64,000 bases of DNA, from the NCBI GenBank assembly GCA_964598845.1, contig CAZRDM010000004.1, positions 62,001 to 126,000 on the forward strand, in the 5' to 3' direction. A program made the translations under genes and the position numbers. Every line of letters starts with the position of its first letter. Position 1 is the first letter of the stretch. Source of the stretch: FEN-987 sp964598845 (lineage in GTDB: Archaea; Thermoproteota; Bathyarchaeia; 40CM-2-53-6). Under the pieces are notes generated by a model. It saw only the letters and a list, made by a program, of their open reading frames with translations, ran no database searches and was not told the DNA's origin. Positions 53,035 to 61,442 of this stretch are shown here, one piece after another.

Positions 53035-54014
53035 TACGTCAAGATTGACAGAGCGGACGAGACCAGAGTTAGAAGCATCATCCCTCGTACAACTTCCTTC
53101 TCGCTCAAAGGCCCGGTTGCCAAAATAAGTCGAGCTAGGGTGACCGGCGCGTCTTTCTCGTCGCTTGCGTCCAGAAGACCATTACCTAAGACCTCTATTG
53201 GTCTTTGGTGTATTTCCCGTCTTTCATACAATCTGCCTACAGATGCAAGTCCGTAGAACGCGTTCATTATGTGTGGTATAAGGGCGACAATCATGATTGT
53301 CTCAATTCTTCCGAGTATTGATAGGACTCCAAGCGCGGCCCCTACGGCGAGGCTCGCTGTGTCACCGCCAAAGACTTTCGCCGGAAATCGATTGAAGTAG
53401 TAGAATGCAAGCAAAGCTGCGAGTAAACCGCTCGAAAGAGTAGCGACCGTAAGATTTCCTGCAGCCAAGAGAACTCCGGTTATTGCTATACAGATTATGC
53501 TAACCGTCCCCGCCATCGATCCGTTCATTACATCCATCATGTTGACGGCATTGGATGTAACTGCTATCGCAACGGGTATGAGTATTGGATAGACAACTGT
53601 TAGCCTGACGGGGCCCAAGAACGGGATCGTTGGGAGTGGGTCATAGGTTCTCATGAGGAATATTGGGAGGCATGCGAGGGCTGTCAACAGCGGCTTGATT
53701 CTTGGTCCCAGAGCGCGCAGGTCGTCAATGAACCCTATCGCACCAGCAATAAGCACCACACCAATGAAAGTGACCGCATCGCGCACGGCGCTTGGAGCGA
53801 GAATCACGTGCACCAATGTGGCCATTACTAATCCAATCAGAATTGCCAATCCACACATCTCAGGTATCGCGGTCTTGGACTGCTTGTGAACGTCGAAACC
53901 TATGATTCCGTAACGTCGCATAATCCTCGCAATGACCGGTACCGTTGTGAAGGTCACGAGGAAAGCGACAGCAAAAGTGAGCGTGATTGTTGTAAGTGAG
54001 TAGATTTCAAGCAT
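53007..54014 (-). CDS. UDP-GlcNAc-1-phosphate transferase-family (GPT/ALG7/MraY-like)
   Basis: A 335-residue polytopic protein with about ten helices. Family motifs: DVHKQSKTAIPEMCG in the first loop, GFIDDLRAL (Asp pair), AVNMMDVMNGSMAG, and FGGDTASLAVGAALG. It transfers a sugar-1-phosphate from a UDP-sugar to dolichyl phosphate, the first step of archaeal N-glycan assembly. It overlaps the glmM gene by 8 bp, directly coupling precursor synthesis with use. Confidence 0.9.
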   Translation of the reverse strand: MLEIYSLTTITLTFAVAFLVTFTTVPVIARIMRRYGIIGFDVHKQSKTAIPEMCGLAILIGLVMATLVHVILAPSAVRDAVTFIGVVLIAGAIGFIDDLRALGPRIKPLLTALACLPIFLMRTYDPLPTIPFLGPVRLTVVYPILIPVAIAVTSNAVNMMDVMNGSMAGTVSIICIAITGVLLAAGNLTVATLSSGLLAALLAFYYFNRFPAKVFGGDTASLAVGAALGVLSILGRIETIMIVALIPHIMNAFYGLASVGRLYERREIHQRPIEVLGNGLLDASDEKDAPVTLARLILATGPLSEKEVVRGMMLLTLVSSALSILTYWVGTVGKI

Positions 54015-55398
54015 GCCGTAGGCAACTCTTTATGGTGCGTGAGAGTTTTCTCTTGTAAATGTCGACAATCCTCACCGCTTTCGGCTTCGTAGGAGCCTCG
54101 GCCAAAATTCGGAAGATGGGCTCTGTTCCGCTGGGACGAATGAGAATCCACGAACGAGGCGGAATCCATATCTTGATGCCATCGATAGCGAGAAACTTAC
54201 CTTTCGTCGGTAAATGCTGAATCTGTTCTGTCACCGGCGCCTTGATCGAATCGGGGCAGGGTATCTTGTCCTTCACGATGTAGTAATTCGGCAGCTCAGC
54301 GATCAACTTTGATAGAGGTCTTCTAGTCTCGGCAACGATCTTGTAGATCATCGCGGTGGTCATTGCGCCATCTCTGGCTGCAACGTGCGGGGCGTAGAAT
54401 ACTCCACCGTTCTCCTCTCCACCCAGTTTGGCGCCGATCTTCAACATGAGATTGGAGACGTACACGCTTCCGACCGGTGTGTATACGACTTCTCCACCAA
54501 ATCTCTCCGCGATATCCTCAATCATCTGAGACGAGCTGATGGGGGTTACTATCTTTTGGCCAGGATGCGACTCCAAAAAGTCCTTTATGACCAAAGCGAA
54601 TGTCTGATCCCCCCAGCAAACGTCTCCGTGTTCATCAAGGAATACAGCCCTGTCACCGTCTCCGTCATGCGCAACTCCAAAGTCCGCATGGACCGAAGGG
54701 AGGATTCTTGATGTCTTTCTGAGGTTCTCTGGTGTCGGTTCAGGTGCTCTCCCTGGGAAGGTTCCGTCAATCTCGCCGTTCAATGTCAAGACTTTACAAC
54801 CAAGCTTCTCCAATAGAGGCGGCGTGGCAAGAACGCTTACGCCGTTGGCAGCGTCCACAAGCACTCTAAAGCTGCGTCTCGGGGGTTGCATATCGAGATT
54901 GTCAATGATCGACTGTATGTAATCAGTGAACCTATCCGACACGGGGAGAGGTTTCTTGACTTTGTTCCATTCGGTTACTCTCCACTTGGAAGCGAAGAAG
55001 ATCTGTTCGATTTTGAGTTCCTCTTCGTGTGGAAGCTCCACGCCCTGACGCCCCATGACTTTCAAGCCATTGTATTGAGGAGGGTTGTGACTTGCGGTGA
55101 TCATCACACCGCCCTTTAGATTCCAGTTCTTGGTTAGAAATTGCAGGGCGGGTGTGGTGATCATACCCAGATCCCAGACCTGACATCCGACACTGGCAAG
55201 ACCCGAGCCGACAATGTCTATGAAGACGGGACTGGAAACGCGGCCGTCCCCTCCAACTGTTAGGTCTGATCCCTTGAAGTATGTGCCCGTCGCCATTGAT
55301 AATTTCAGGACTAGCTCCGCGGTCAACTCCTTGTTTACCACGCCCCTAACGCCGTTGGTTCCGAAGAGTTTCCTCTCTTGCAACACTTCGGCCCTCAC
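54007..55398 (-). CDS. glmM: Phosphoglucosamine mutase-family protein
   Basis: A 463-residue alpha-D-phosphohexomutase. Start KLFGTNGVRGVVNKELT; phosphoserine loop MITASHNPPQYNGLK; metal loop AHDGDGDRAVFLD; sugar-binding EENGGVFY; phosphate-binding RPSGTEPIFRI. The GlmM type converts GlcN-6-P to GlcN-1-P. Located between the nucleotidylyltransferase gene (4 bp overlap) and the GPT-family gene, it fits UDP-GlcNAc synthesis. Confidence 0.93.
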   Translation of the reverse strand: MRAEVLQERKLFGTNGVRGVVNKELTAELVLKLSMATGTYFKGSDLTVGGDGRVSSPVFIDIVGSGLASVGCQVWDLGMITTPALQFLTKNWNLKGGVMITASHNPPQYNGLKVMGRQGVELPHEEELKIEQIFFASKWRVTEWNKVKKPLPVSDRFTDYIQSIIDNLDMQPPRRSFRVLVDAANGVSVLATPPLLEKLGCKVLTLNGEIDGTFPGRAPEPTPENLRKTSRILPSVHADFGVAHDGDGDRAVFLDEHGDVCWGDQTFALVIKDFLESHPGQKIVTPISSSQMIEDIAERFGGEVVYTPVGSVYVSNLMLKIGAKLGGEENGGVFYAPHVAARDGAMTTAMIYKIVAETRRPLSKLIAELPNYYIVKDKIPCPDSIKAPVTEQIQHLPTKGKFLAIDGIKIWIPPRSWILIRPSGTEPIFRILAEAPTKPKAVRIVDIYKRKLSRTIKSCLRHA

Positions 55399-56474
55399 AT
55401 TACATGGCCTCCGAGCCTAACATTCCCGGTTATTTCCTTGAAAGGATGAATAATCGCATTTGTACCAATCCTTATGTTATCACCAATCTGAACGTTTGGT
55501 GATATGACCGAACCGGGGTCAATCTTGGAGTGTTTACCAATGGTCACGTTCGATGCCACGATAGCGCCCAAGACGATTGAGCCTTCTCCTACAGTGACAT
55601 CATCAAACAAGATTGATTCCGAGACATGCGCCTTTCGTCCGATTAATCCATTCTTGCCGATGATGGCGTGGGGACCCACCGAAGCCCCATCTTCAATTTT
55701 TGAAGCTTTTCCAAGAAAATAAGGCGGCTTGATCGTTGCGTTAACATGCCGCTTGCCTCTTCGCCGATAATATCTTCTAAGCAAGTCGAAGTTAGCCGTC
55801 CGGTAGTCGGTCAAGCTTCCTATGTCAAACCAGAACCCTGAGAATGGAAAGCCGCCAAGTTTTCCCTTCTCTGTAAGTCGGGGGAATATTTCCCTCTCCA
55901 ATGAAACTTTTCGTTTTGGAGGTATCATTCTCAGCACTTGAGGTTCAATCAAGTAGATGCCTGCGTTAACAAGATGGCTACGCGTTTCGCGCGGCTGAGG
56001 CTTCTCGACAAATCGTCTTATGAGGCCGTTGGAATCGAGTTCAACCACACCGAATCTGTGTGGATCACTTACTTCGTGGAGTGCGTCGGTAATTGTTGCT
56101 GTTGTCTTCTCGTGGTGTTGCTGCATTTTTGCCAGGTCGATATCAGCAAGCACGTCACCATTCATCGCAAGGAATGTTCCCTCGGGAGCGATCTTCTGGC
56201 AAGCAAGCCTTATGGGGCCGGCGGTTCCAAGGGGAAGGTCTTCCAACGAATACTCAATCCTCATACCCCCATATCTCTTGCCAACCTCAGCTCGAAGTGG
56301 CTCTGCAAGATAGTTTACTCCGAGAACAACATCATCTACACTAAACCTTTGAAGTAGATCAAGCGTCCAGTAGATCATCGGCTTCCCTACTACTGGAAAA
56401 AGAAGTTTGGGAATGACGTAGCTAATTGGCCTGAGGCGAGTTGCGTATCCACCTGCGAGGACGATCGCCTTCAT
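55395..56474 (-). CDS. Sugar-1-phosphate nucleotidylyltransferase (GlmU-like)
   Basis: A 359-residue enzyme from ATG 56474 (MKAIVLAGGYATRLRP); upstream TTG/ATG at 56486 adds four residues. The N-terminal Rossmann-like nucleotidyltransferase has G-G-x-x-T-R-L and PKLLFPVVGKPM; FLAMNGDVLADID supplies the metal Asp. From about 250 there are left-handed beta-helix hexapeptides (HVSESILFDDVTVGEGSIVL, NVTIGKHSKIDPG). It would make UDP-GlcNAc or dTDP/UDP-glucose-type donors. First gene of the minus operon with glmM and GPT. Confidence 0.9.
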   Translation of the reverse strand: MKAIVLAGGYATRLRPISYVIPKLLFPVVGKPMIYWTLDLLQRFSVDDVVLGVNYLAEPLRAEVGKRYGGMRIEYSLEDLPLGTAGPIRLACQKIAPEGTFLAMNGDVLADIDLAKMQQHHEKTTATITDALHEVSDPHRFGVVELDSNGLIRRFVEKPQPRETRSHLVNAGIYLIEPQVLRMIPPKRKVSLEREIFPRLTEKGKLGGFPFSGFWFDIGSLTDYRTANFDLLRRYYRRRGKRHVNATIKPPYFLGKASKIEDGASVGPHAIIGKNGLIGRKAHVSESILFDDVTVGEGSIVLGAIVASNVTIGKHSKIDPGSVISPNVQIGDNIRIGTNAIIHPFKEITGNVRLGGHVM

Positions 56475-56487
56475 GGCCTGAAGCACC

Positions 56488-56497
56488 CGCTTGCGGA
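56488..56497 (-). promoter_or_regulatory. Shared TCCGCAAGCG motif upstream of the nucleotidylyltransferase
   Basis: CGCTTGCGGA on the plus strand, 14 bp before the minus-strand ATG 56474. Thirteen bases (56485-56497) are identical to the site at 50816-50828. See also weaker matches CGTTTGCGGA at 21323-21332 and 58389-58398. Confidence 0.45.
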
Positions 56498-56542
56498 TAA
56501 GGGATCTATTTGGTGCTATTTGTGCTTCGGAAAAACGCCTCT

Positions 56543-56998
56543 ATGACGGGAACCTATACGATCCTCATAGAGTGTACGAAAACAATCACGATCAAGTTCG
56601 GAAAGAGAGGATACTCGACAGTCGCGAAGGGCTACTATCTATACACTGGCTCAGCGCTGGGCAAAGGAACCGTATCGCTTGAGGGAAGAGTGAGACGCCA
56701 CCTACGTTCACGCAAGAAGCCTAAGTGGCATGTTGATTATCTAACGTCGAAGGCAGGGTGCAAGGTGAAGGCCGCTATCTGTCTGATTTCAACGAGACGG
56801 CTAGAATGTTTAGTCAACCGCGTTATTGCCGAGCAATTGAACACGCGAGCTATTCTCCCGCGTCTCGGTGCCACTGACTGCAAATGCGAAGCTCACTTGG
56901 TCAAGGTAAGGCCGACATTGCGCGTCAGGGGCATTATTGATCGCCTTCGGCGAAGCTATTCAAGGTTCGGCGACCGTATTGTCGTCATGAAATTCTAA
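56543..56998 (+). CDS. GIY-YIG-like DUF123 protein
   Basis: A protein of about 151 residues from ATG 56543 (MTGTYTILIECTK); an in-frame ATG at 56510 adds eleven residues. DUF123 pattern: GYYLYTGSALGKGTVSLEGRVRRHLR, KPKWHVDYL, and later CKCEAHLVKV. DUF123 is a GIY-YIG-nuclease-related domain found alone or fused to endonuclease III; the nuclease activity of stand-alone forms is unproven. Divergent from the nucleotidylyltransferase and convergent with a TrmB-family gene (4 bp overlap). Confidence 0.85.
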   Translation: MTGTYTILIECTKTITIKFGKRGYSTVAKGYYLYTGSALGKGTVSLEGRVRRHLRSRKKPKWHVDYLTSKAGCKVKAAICLISTRRLECLVNRVIAEQLNTRAILPRLGATDCKCEAHLVKVRPTLRVRGIIDRLRRSYSRFGDRIVVMKF

Positions 56999-57810
56999 AT
57001 GGGTTTGCCTTCCTCCCATCTCTTCAGAAAGGCGTCGCGAAAGATCCTGATAAGTCCTTGGTTCCTTGTGTAGTGCGGACGATAGTAGACTGGGCGTGGC
57101 ACTTCACGTTTCTTGGTTGCCCAAATCAAGAAGACTAGCTCTTGGTCATCGACGAGCGTTCCCCTTACTGGGTACCACTCCTCAGCACAGTGGCGAACCT
57201 GTATCCCAAGGCCATGAAGTTCCTTCGCCCTCTCCCTAGTCGATTCATCATTAACCATCATCAAGATTCTTGTTCCCACGCCGCGATCGTGCGCTTGGAA
57301 CAATGATTCGCGAACTCTGCCATACCATCCGAAGGTTTCTGCGAAGATAAAGACCTCCTGGGCAGCGTTACCTAAGATTTGGGCTGTTCGCAGCTCCATG
57401 GCAGTTAGGTCTCGTAGTGGCTCGATGATTTCTTCAGGCCTTATTCCTAACCTGTTCTCCCAGTAGATCGGTTCAAGAAGTTTCTCCAGTTCGAGAGCCA
57501 CAGATGTTTCCTGAGCTAACTGAATTTCAAGAGTCTTCTTCCTTTCTTCCAATATTCGCTGGAGAATCGCGCGAGGCTGCACGACTTCGACTCGGTTGCT
57601 GGATATCTTCACGAGACCCTTATCGGCTAATGATTTCAATGAGTCTTCAGCTATGGCTGCCGGAATCCCAAAGGCCGTTACTATTTTGTCTAGCATCTCT
57701 CCTTCAGGTTGAGTAAGCAATTTGAGGTATACCTTAGATTCTCCGCTTGATAGACCAAGAGTCTTGAGTAGCTTCATCTCCTTAGAATCGTCTTCGGGCA
57801 TGCTCGGCAC
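56995..57810 (-). CDS. TrmB-family transcriptional regulator (second)
   Basis: A 271-residue protein of the same plan as 50869-51705: winged helix (LLKTLGLSSGESKVYLKLL ... DSLKSLADKGLVKIS), coiled linker, and a C-terminal effector domain containing VFIFAETFGWYGRVRESLFQAHDRG and a HYTRNQGLIRIFRD ending that parallels HHTKNPGFIRIFRD in the first copy. Start GTG 57810 follows the macro-domain stop directly, so both are one operon. Likely a second regulator of sugar or surface genes. Confidence 0.87.
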   Translation of the reverse strand: MPSMPEDDSKEMKLLKTLGLSSGESKVYLKLLTQPEGEMLDKIVTAFGIPAAIAEDSLKSLADKGLVKISSNRVEVVQPRAILQRILEERKKTLEIQLAQETSVALELEKLLEPIYWENRLGIRPEEIIEPLRDLTAMELRTAQILGNAAQEVFIFAETFGWYGRVRESLFQAHDRGVGTRILMMVNDESTRERAKELHGLGIQVRHCAEEWYPVRGTLVDDQELVFLIWATKKREVPRPVYYRPHYTRNQGLIRIFRDAFLKRWEEGKPI

Positions 57811-58347
57811 TCACTTGGTTGTTAACTTGGAAATTGCTTGATCGAAAGCATCCAGCAACTCCTGTTCTCGACATACAAGCCTAATCTCCTTCAAGCTCGT
57901 CCCATTCTCAATGTGCCTCTTGATTTCGTCTATCATCACAGTTGCAGCTGTCTGCGATTCAAGACCACCCACTCCCGTTCCCATGCCAGGTGAGGCCATG
58001 CTCCGAAGCTTGAGCTTACTTGCAAGAATGAGCGCAGCTTGGGTCGCTTTCCGAACTGCAATCGAATCTGTCCGCGTCGCCGGGACTTCCATCGTTGGCG
58101 AATGAATAATGAATCTGGCAAGAAGCTTCCCTGCATTCGTCTCAACAGCTTGACCTATGGGCACTGGTGCCTTTCGCAATGCTTCTCGCTCGATGTCCGC
58201 TCCACCAACTCTCTTCAATGCGAGAGCAACTCCTCCGCCCATACTAAGCTGGCTGTTCGCCGGGTTAACTATCGCGTCGGTATCCTGTTGCGTGATATCA
58301 CCCAGAAGTATTTCTAACCTAGTTCCATGGTAATTGACCGATTTCAA
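57811..58347 (-). CDS. Macro-domain protein (ADP-ribose-binding)
   Basis: A 178-residue stand-alone macro domain. Marks: LGDITQQDTDAIVNPANSQLSMGGGVALAL (ribose and diphosphate loop) and ASPGMGTGVGGL (second phosphate loop). Family members bind ADP-ribose or remove it from proteins or O-acetyl-ADP-ribose. Its stop touches the start of the TrmB-family regulator, an uncommon pairing. A motif match CGTTTGCGGA lies 42 bp upstream. Confidence 0.92.
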   Translation of the reverse strand: MKSVNYHGTRLEILLGDITQQDTDAIVNPANSQLSMGGGVALALKRVGGADIEREALRKAPVPIGQAVETNAGKLLARFIIHSPTMEVPATRTDSIAVRKATQAALILASKLKLRSMASPGMGTGVGGLESQTAATVMIDEIKRHIENGTSLKEIRLVCREQELLDAFDQAISKLTTK

Positions 58348-58473
58348 TTCGATCCTACCGCCCTAGAATAGAGATTCGTCTCGTTATACGTTTGCGGAAA
58401 AGAACTACCATCATGATCAAACGTGAAACCATGAGCAGCAATGTGCTCTCCTGCTTCTATGAAAGGTTTGAAA

Positions 58474-58514
58474 GGTGGACCGGGCGTACACCATACTTTA
58501 GGTTCAGATTACCG
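58474..58514 (+). repeat. Direct repeat unit upstream of the ChrB cassette
   Basis: Block A GGTGGACCGGGCGTAC (58474-58489) is identical to 61247-61262. The adjoining block B (58490-58514) matches 61176-61200 at 21 of 25 positions and 61268-61286 with a short deletion. It lies before the ChrB-domain genes; the partners lie after the MFS gene. Confidence 0.6.
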
Positions 58515-58577
58515 CTGTTCTGTCAATCCTAGCAGTCCCACAGGGCTCGTGACAAGCTCAATCGATTTGGACGGAGC

Positions 58578-58862
58578 CTAGCTGTCTTCTTGCCTATACC
58601 TGAAATCAGTTGCAAGTCTCGCATGGTCGCGCAAGACGAAGGTTGAGTACCTGGATGGAGCTCCCCCTTTTTCTCCTTGACGGACGAGTCGCTTCCTCTC
58701 TCGCGTGGCGAACATTACTTCTTCGGGGCCATGGTGATGTTTATGATGCACATTGTACGCGTGACTGTAAGAATGGTACATGACCTCATCAACGTAAGCC
58801 CGTTCGTGCCTTCCCGCAACGCCTAAGAAACGCAACCCGTAAATTACCTTGATCAGATTCAT
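58578..58862 (-). CDS. Possible His-rich small protein
   Basis: An open frame of 94 codons, divergent from the ChrB-domain gene. The middle contains HSYSHAYNVHHKHHHG, which could bind metal; the rest is basic. No family recognised. Being next to a heavy-metal/oxyanion-type gene makes a metal-binding role thinkable, but coding is not proven; it overlaps the longer, less likely start region of the ChrB gene. Confidence 0.3.
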   Translation of the reverse strand: MNLIKVIYGLRFLGVAGRHERAYVDEVMYHSYSHAYNVHHKHHHGPEEVMFATRERKRLVRQGEKGGAPSRYSTFVLRDHARLATDFRYRQEDS

Positions 58863-58878
58863 CCGCTCGGCTTCTTAC

Positions 58879-59391
58879 ATGAAATGGGTCACACGTGAGA
58901 ATGTTCACGTTGACAGGGTCGCCTGCCCGTGGTTAATCAAGCGATTCGTTGACCCGCAGGCGGACTTTCTGTTCGTGTCGCCTGACAGGATTCGTGAAGT
59001 AGTTGAGAGAGAGGGCGCAATCCCGTACGACGCTACAGGGGTTGAACTGGGACACCACGGTGACAAATGTAGCTTCGACGCGATAATTGAGGGATACAAG
59101 CTAACCGACCCAGCCCTCCTTGAACTGGCAAAGATTGTGCGAGCTGCAGACACGAACAAGCTGGAATATGCCCCTGAGAGCATCGGGCTTGAAGCCATCG
59201 CTTCTGGCTCCATGATGCTCGCCAAGGATGACCACGAAGCCATAGAAAAACAATCATACGTCTACGATTCACTCTACGCATACTGCAAACTTCGACTGGT
59301 CAAACAGAAGTATGCGAGCGAAATCGAAAGGCTGGAACCGAAACAGCGAAGAGAGTTCCTAAGAGTCAAAGTGAGAGAAGAGTCTCTGTAG
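58879..59391 (+). CDS. ChrB-domain (chromate resistance-type) protein
   Basis: A 170-residue protein matching the ChrB C-terminal domain. ATG 58879 gives MKWVTRENVHVDRVACPWLIKRFVDPQADF, the standard start of the domain; ATA/ATG further upstream is unnecessary. ELGHHGDKCSFDAIIEGY and IVRAADTNKLEYAPESIGLEAI follow. ChrB is needed for chromate resistance in bacteria; a stand-alone domain may act as sensor or enzyme. It precedes a broken second copy and an MFS transporter. Confidence 0.87.
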   Translation: MKWVTRENVHVDRVACPWLIKRFVDPQADFLFVSPDRIREVVEREGAIPYDATGVELGHHGDKCSFDAIIEGYKLTDPALLELAKIVRAADTNKLEYAPESIGLEAIASGSMMLAKDDHEAIEKQSYVYDSLYAYCKLRLVKQKYASEIERLEPKQRREFLRVKVREESL

Positions 59392-59424
59392 CATTGTTTG
59401 CCCTGCAAATGTGATGAGATCCAC

Positions 59425-59823
59425 ATGCTGTGGATAACTCGACAGAAATCATATGTTGACAGATGAGCATCAGCATGGCTCATCAAGCGATTCATAGATG
59501 AACAGGCGAACTTCCAATTCATCGCGAAGGACAATGAAATTCCGAAGGGAGCTATGGGGTTCACACTGCCCAAGGCAGAACTGAATCCAGTCGAAGGGGT
59601 GGAGGCAACATTCGACGCGATCATGGACAAACATCAAGTGAACGACGCGGTCGTGCACAAAATTGGAGACATACGAGATTTCGAATTTCATGAAGGCAAG
59701 CTGGAGGAAATTCAGCTCAAAGAGACTCTGGGTGTTTGCTGCATTCTCAGGGGGCTTGAGAAGATATCGGAGACGGATGACGAGACTGTTACGAAAGCGA
59801 TTATGGTCACGGACGCATTGTGA
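59425..59823 (+). pseudogene. Second ChrB-domain copy interrupted by a stop codon
   Basis: From ATG 59425 the frame reads MLWITRQKSYVDR, TGA (59464-59466), then ASAWLIKRFIDEQANFQFIA and onward to 59823. VDR-x-A-S-A-W-L-I-K-R-F is the ChrB-domain core, so the TGA replaces one residue after VDR. The rest is intact for 119 codons. It is either a young pseudogene or a single-base error; a start at ATG 59554 would lose the core. Its stop overlaps the GTG of the MFS gene. Confidence 0.7.
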
Positions 59824-61130
59824 GCTGGGCTCCAATATCATGGCGTCATGACTGGTGCGTCACCATGATCCAATTCTCCAAGGACTTAGCGAGTTGGATA
59901 GACGGAGACGGTAAGACCATATTTCTTGAAAAGACGATTCGCACTATACCTTACGGGTTTCTCGGAGTCATCTTCGGCGTGTACTTGGCACAGCTTGGCT
60001 TCAACGCTTTCGCAATAGGAGTAGTATTGACCTTCACGGTCCTCAGTAGCGCATTCTATACGTTCATTATCAGTTTCATCGCGGATCGGATCGGTAGAAG
60101 GCGGACCTTGGTTTTTTTCGCGTTGACGGACTTTGGAGCGGGCTGCTTGCTCTTCCTATCAACTGCCTGGTGGGCTCCCGTGCTTGCAGGGATTGTTGGC
60201 AATATGACGGTCGGATCGGGTGAGGTGGGCCCGTTTCTTTCACTCGAACAGGCAATGCTTCCTAGGACCTGTAGCGCTCAGCGTCGGACGCTCGCGTTTA
60301 GCATCTACAACTTAGTTGGATACGGAGCATCTTCTGTCGGAGCTCTGCTCACAGGGTTATCACAATTCTTCGGATCTGGCATAGGCAGCTATCGACCTCT
60401 ATTCCTGGCATATCTGGTCTCAGGGCTTCTAGGAGCATTCCTCTATTCTACGCTCTCGAAGAGGGTGGAAGTTGATGATGTGATCGGAGGACAGAGACGT
60501 GCCGTGCTGTCCAAGCAGGCTAAGCCAATAGTTCTCAAGCTTTCCGCTCTTTTCGCGGTGGACGCATTCGCTGGTGGATTTATCGGTCAAAGCATTTTGT
60601 CGTACTACTTCTACGTTCGGTTCGCTCTTGACCTGTCCACTTTGGGTACAATATTCTTTGCAACGCAGGTGATCACTGCAATATCCTTCCTAGTATCGGA
60701 GAGGATTGCCAGAAGGATAGGATTGTTACGGACCATGGTATTTAGTCACATTCCATCTAACATCTTCCTCACCGCAGTACCCTTCGCGCCCACACCGCTG
60801 AGCGCCGTGTTCCTTCTCTTTTGCAGGCATTCTTTGTCGCAGATGGATGTACCAGCTAGACAATCATACGTAATGGCAGTTGTTGAGGAACAAGACAGAA
60901 CCGCGGCTGCTGGATTCACAAGCACAACTCGCACAGTGTCATCATCAATCAGCCCATTCCTAGCTGGCTACGCGATTGCGAACATCTGGATTGGAGCGCC
61001 GTTAGTAGCCTCTGGCACGCTCAAGCTAACCTACGATCTACTGATCTACAAGAGCTTTCGAAAGATCAGACCACCAGATGAGGCACACACAGACCACAGT
61101 GGCGTTGCTACAGAGCCGGGGCTCCACTGA
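59820..61130 (+). CDS. MFS transporter
   Basis: A 436-residue major facilitator with 12 predicted helices. The loop 2-3 motif is DRIGRRRTLV (typical G-x-x-x-D-R-x-G-R-R-R). GTG 59820 overlaps the preceding stop (GTGA), favouring translational coupling; ATG 59865 is an alternative. An MFS gene after ChrB-domain genes is a known arrangement and suggests oxyanion or small-molecule efflux. Substrate unknown. Confidence 0.88.
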   Translation: MSWAPISWRHDWCVTMIQFSKDLASWIDGDGKTIFLEKTIRTIPYGFLGVIFGVYLAQLGFNAFAIGVVLTFTVLSSAFYTFIISFIADRIGRRRTLVFFALTDFGAGCLLFLSTAWWAPVLAGIVGNMTVGSGEVGPFLSLEQAMLPRTCSAQRRTLAFSIYNLVGYGASSVGALLTGLSQFFGSGIGSYRPLFLAYLVSGLLGAFLYSTLSKRVEVDDVIGGQRRAVLSKQAKPIVLKLSALFAVDAFAGGFIGQSILSYYFYVRFALDLSTLGTIFFATQVITAISFLVSERIARRIGLLRTMVFSHIPSNIFLTAVPFAPTPLSAVFLLFCRHSLSQMDVPARQSYVMAVVEEQDRTAAAGFTSTTRTVSSSISPFLAGYAIANIWIGAPLVASGTLKLTYDLLIYKSFRKIRPPDEAHTDHSGVATEPGLH

Positions 61131-61175
61131 AACATCGGATCGGTCGACAATTGTTCACCCTTGATTCGAAAGTCC

Positions 61176-61286
61176 ACCATACTGCAGGTTGAGATCACCG
61201 ACTTTCGAGGAAGTGCTTTGAACGTGCTCGAGCGTAATTTGGCAATGGTGGACCGGGCGTACTTTGAACCATACGTTCAGATTAGC
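61176..61286 (+). repeat. Direct repeat units downstream of the MFS gene
   Basis: This region holds block B' (61176-61200), block A (61247-61262, identical to 58474-58489) and block B'' (61268-61286, like block B with six bases missing). The order differs from the upstream copy, where A is followed directly by B. The rest of the 313 bp between the MFS gene and the glycosyltransferase shows no gene; an AT-rich TTATTAAATTAA near 61408-61419 is a likely promoter for the next gene. Confidence 0.6.
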
Positions 61287-61442
61287 AACTCTGCATCAAT
61301 CATGAACGCTTAGCCCGGCGGAGATAGCACGTGCACTTACCTGTCTATGGCGATTCAGAGGTTTAGTAGAGCGGGCGGATCCGCGAATCAATCTCTTGAT
61401 GGCATCTTATTAAATTAACAGAACTCGAAGGTAATGTTAGCC

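Noticed and set aside
59464..59466. Selenocysteine or other recoding at the TGA of the second ChrB copy
   Set aside because: Relatives have a hydrophobic residue there, not Cys, and no SECIS-like element is evident. Pseudogene or sequence error is simpler.
61247..61319. tRNA-like pattern on the minus strand (GCCGGGC/GCCCGGT stem, TTGCTAA loop, GTTCAAA)
   Set aside because: The outer stem pairs, but the D stem and anticodon stem do not form and the T arm is displaced. The similar repeat at 58474 keeps none of the outer stem partner. I treat it as a repeat, not a tRNA.
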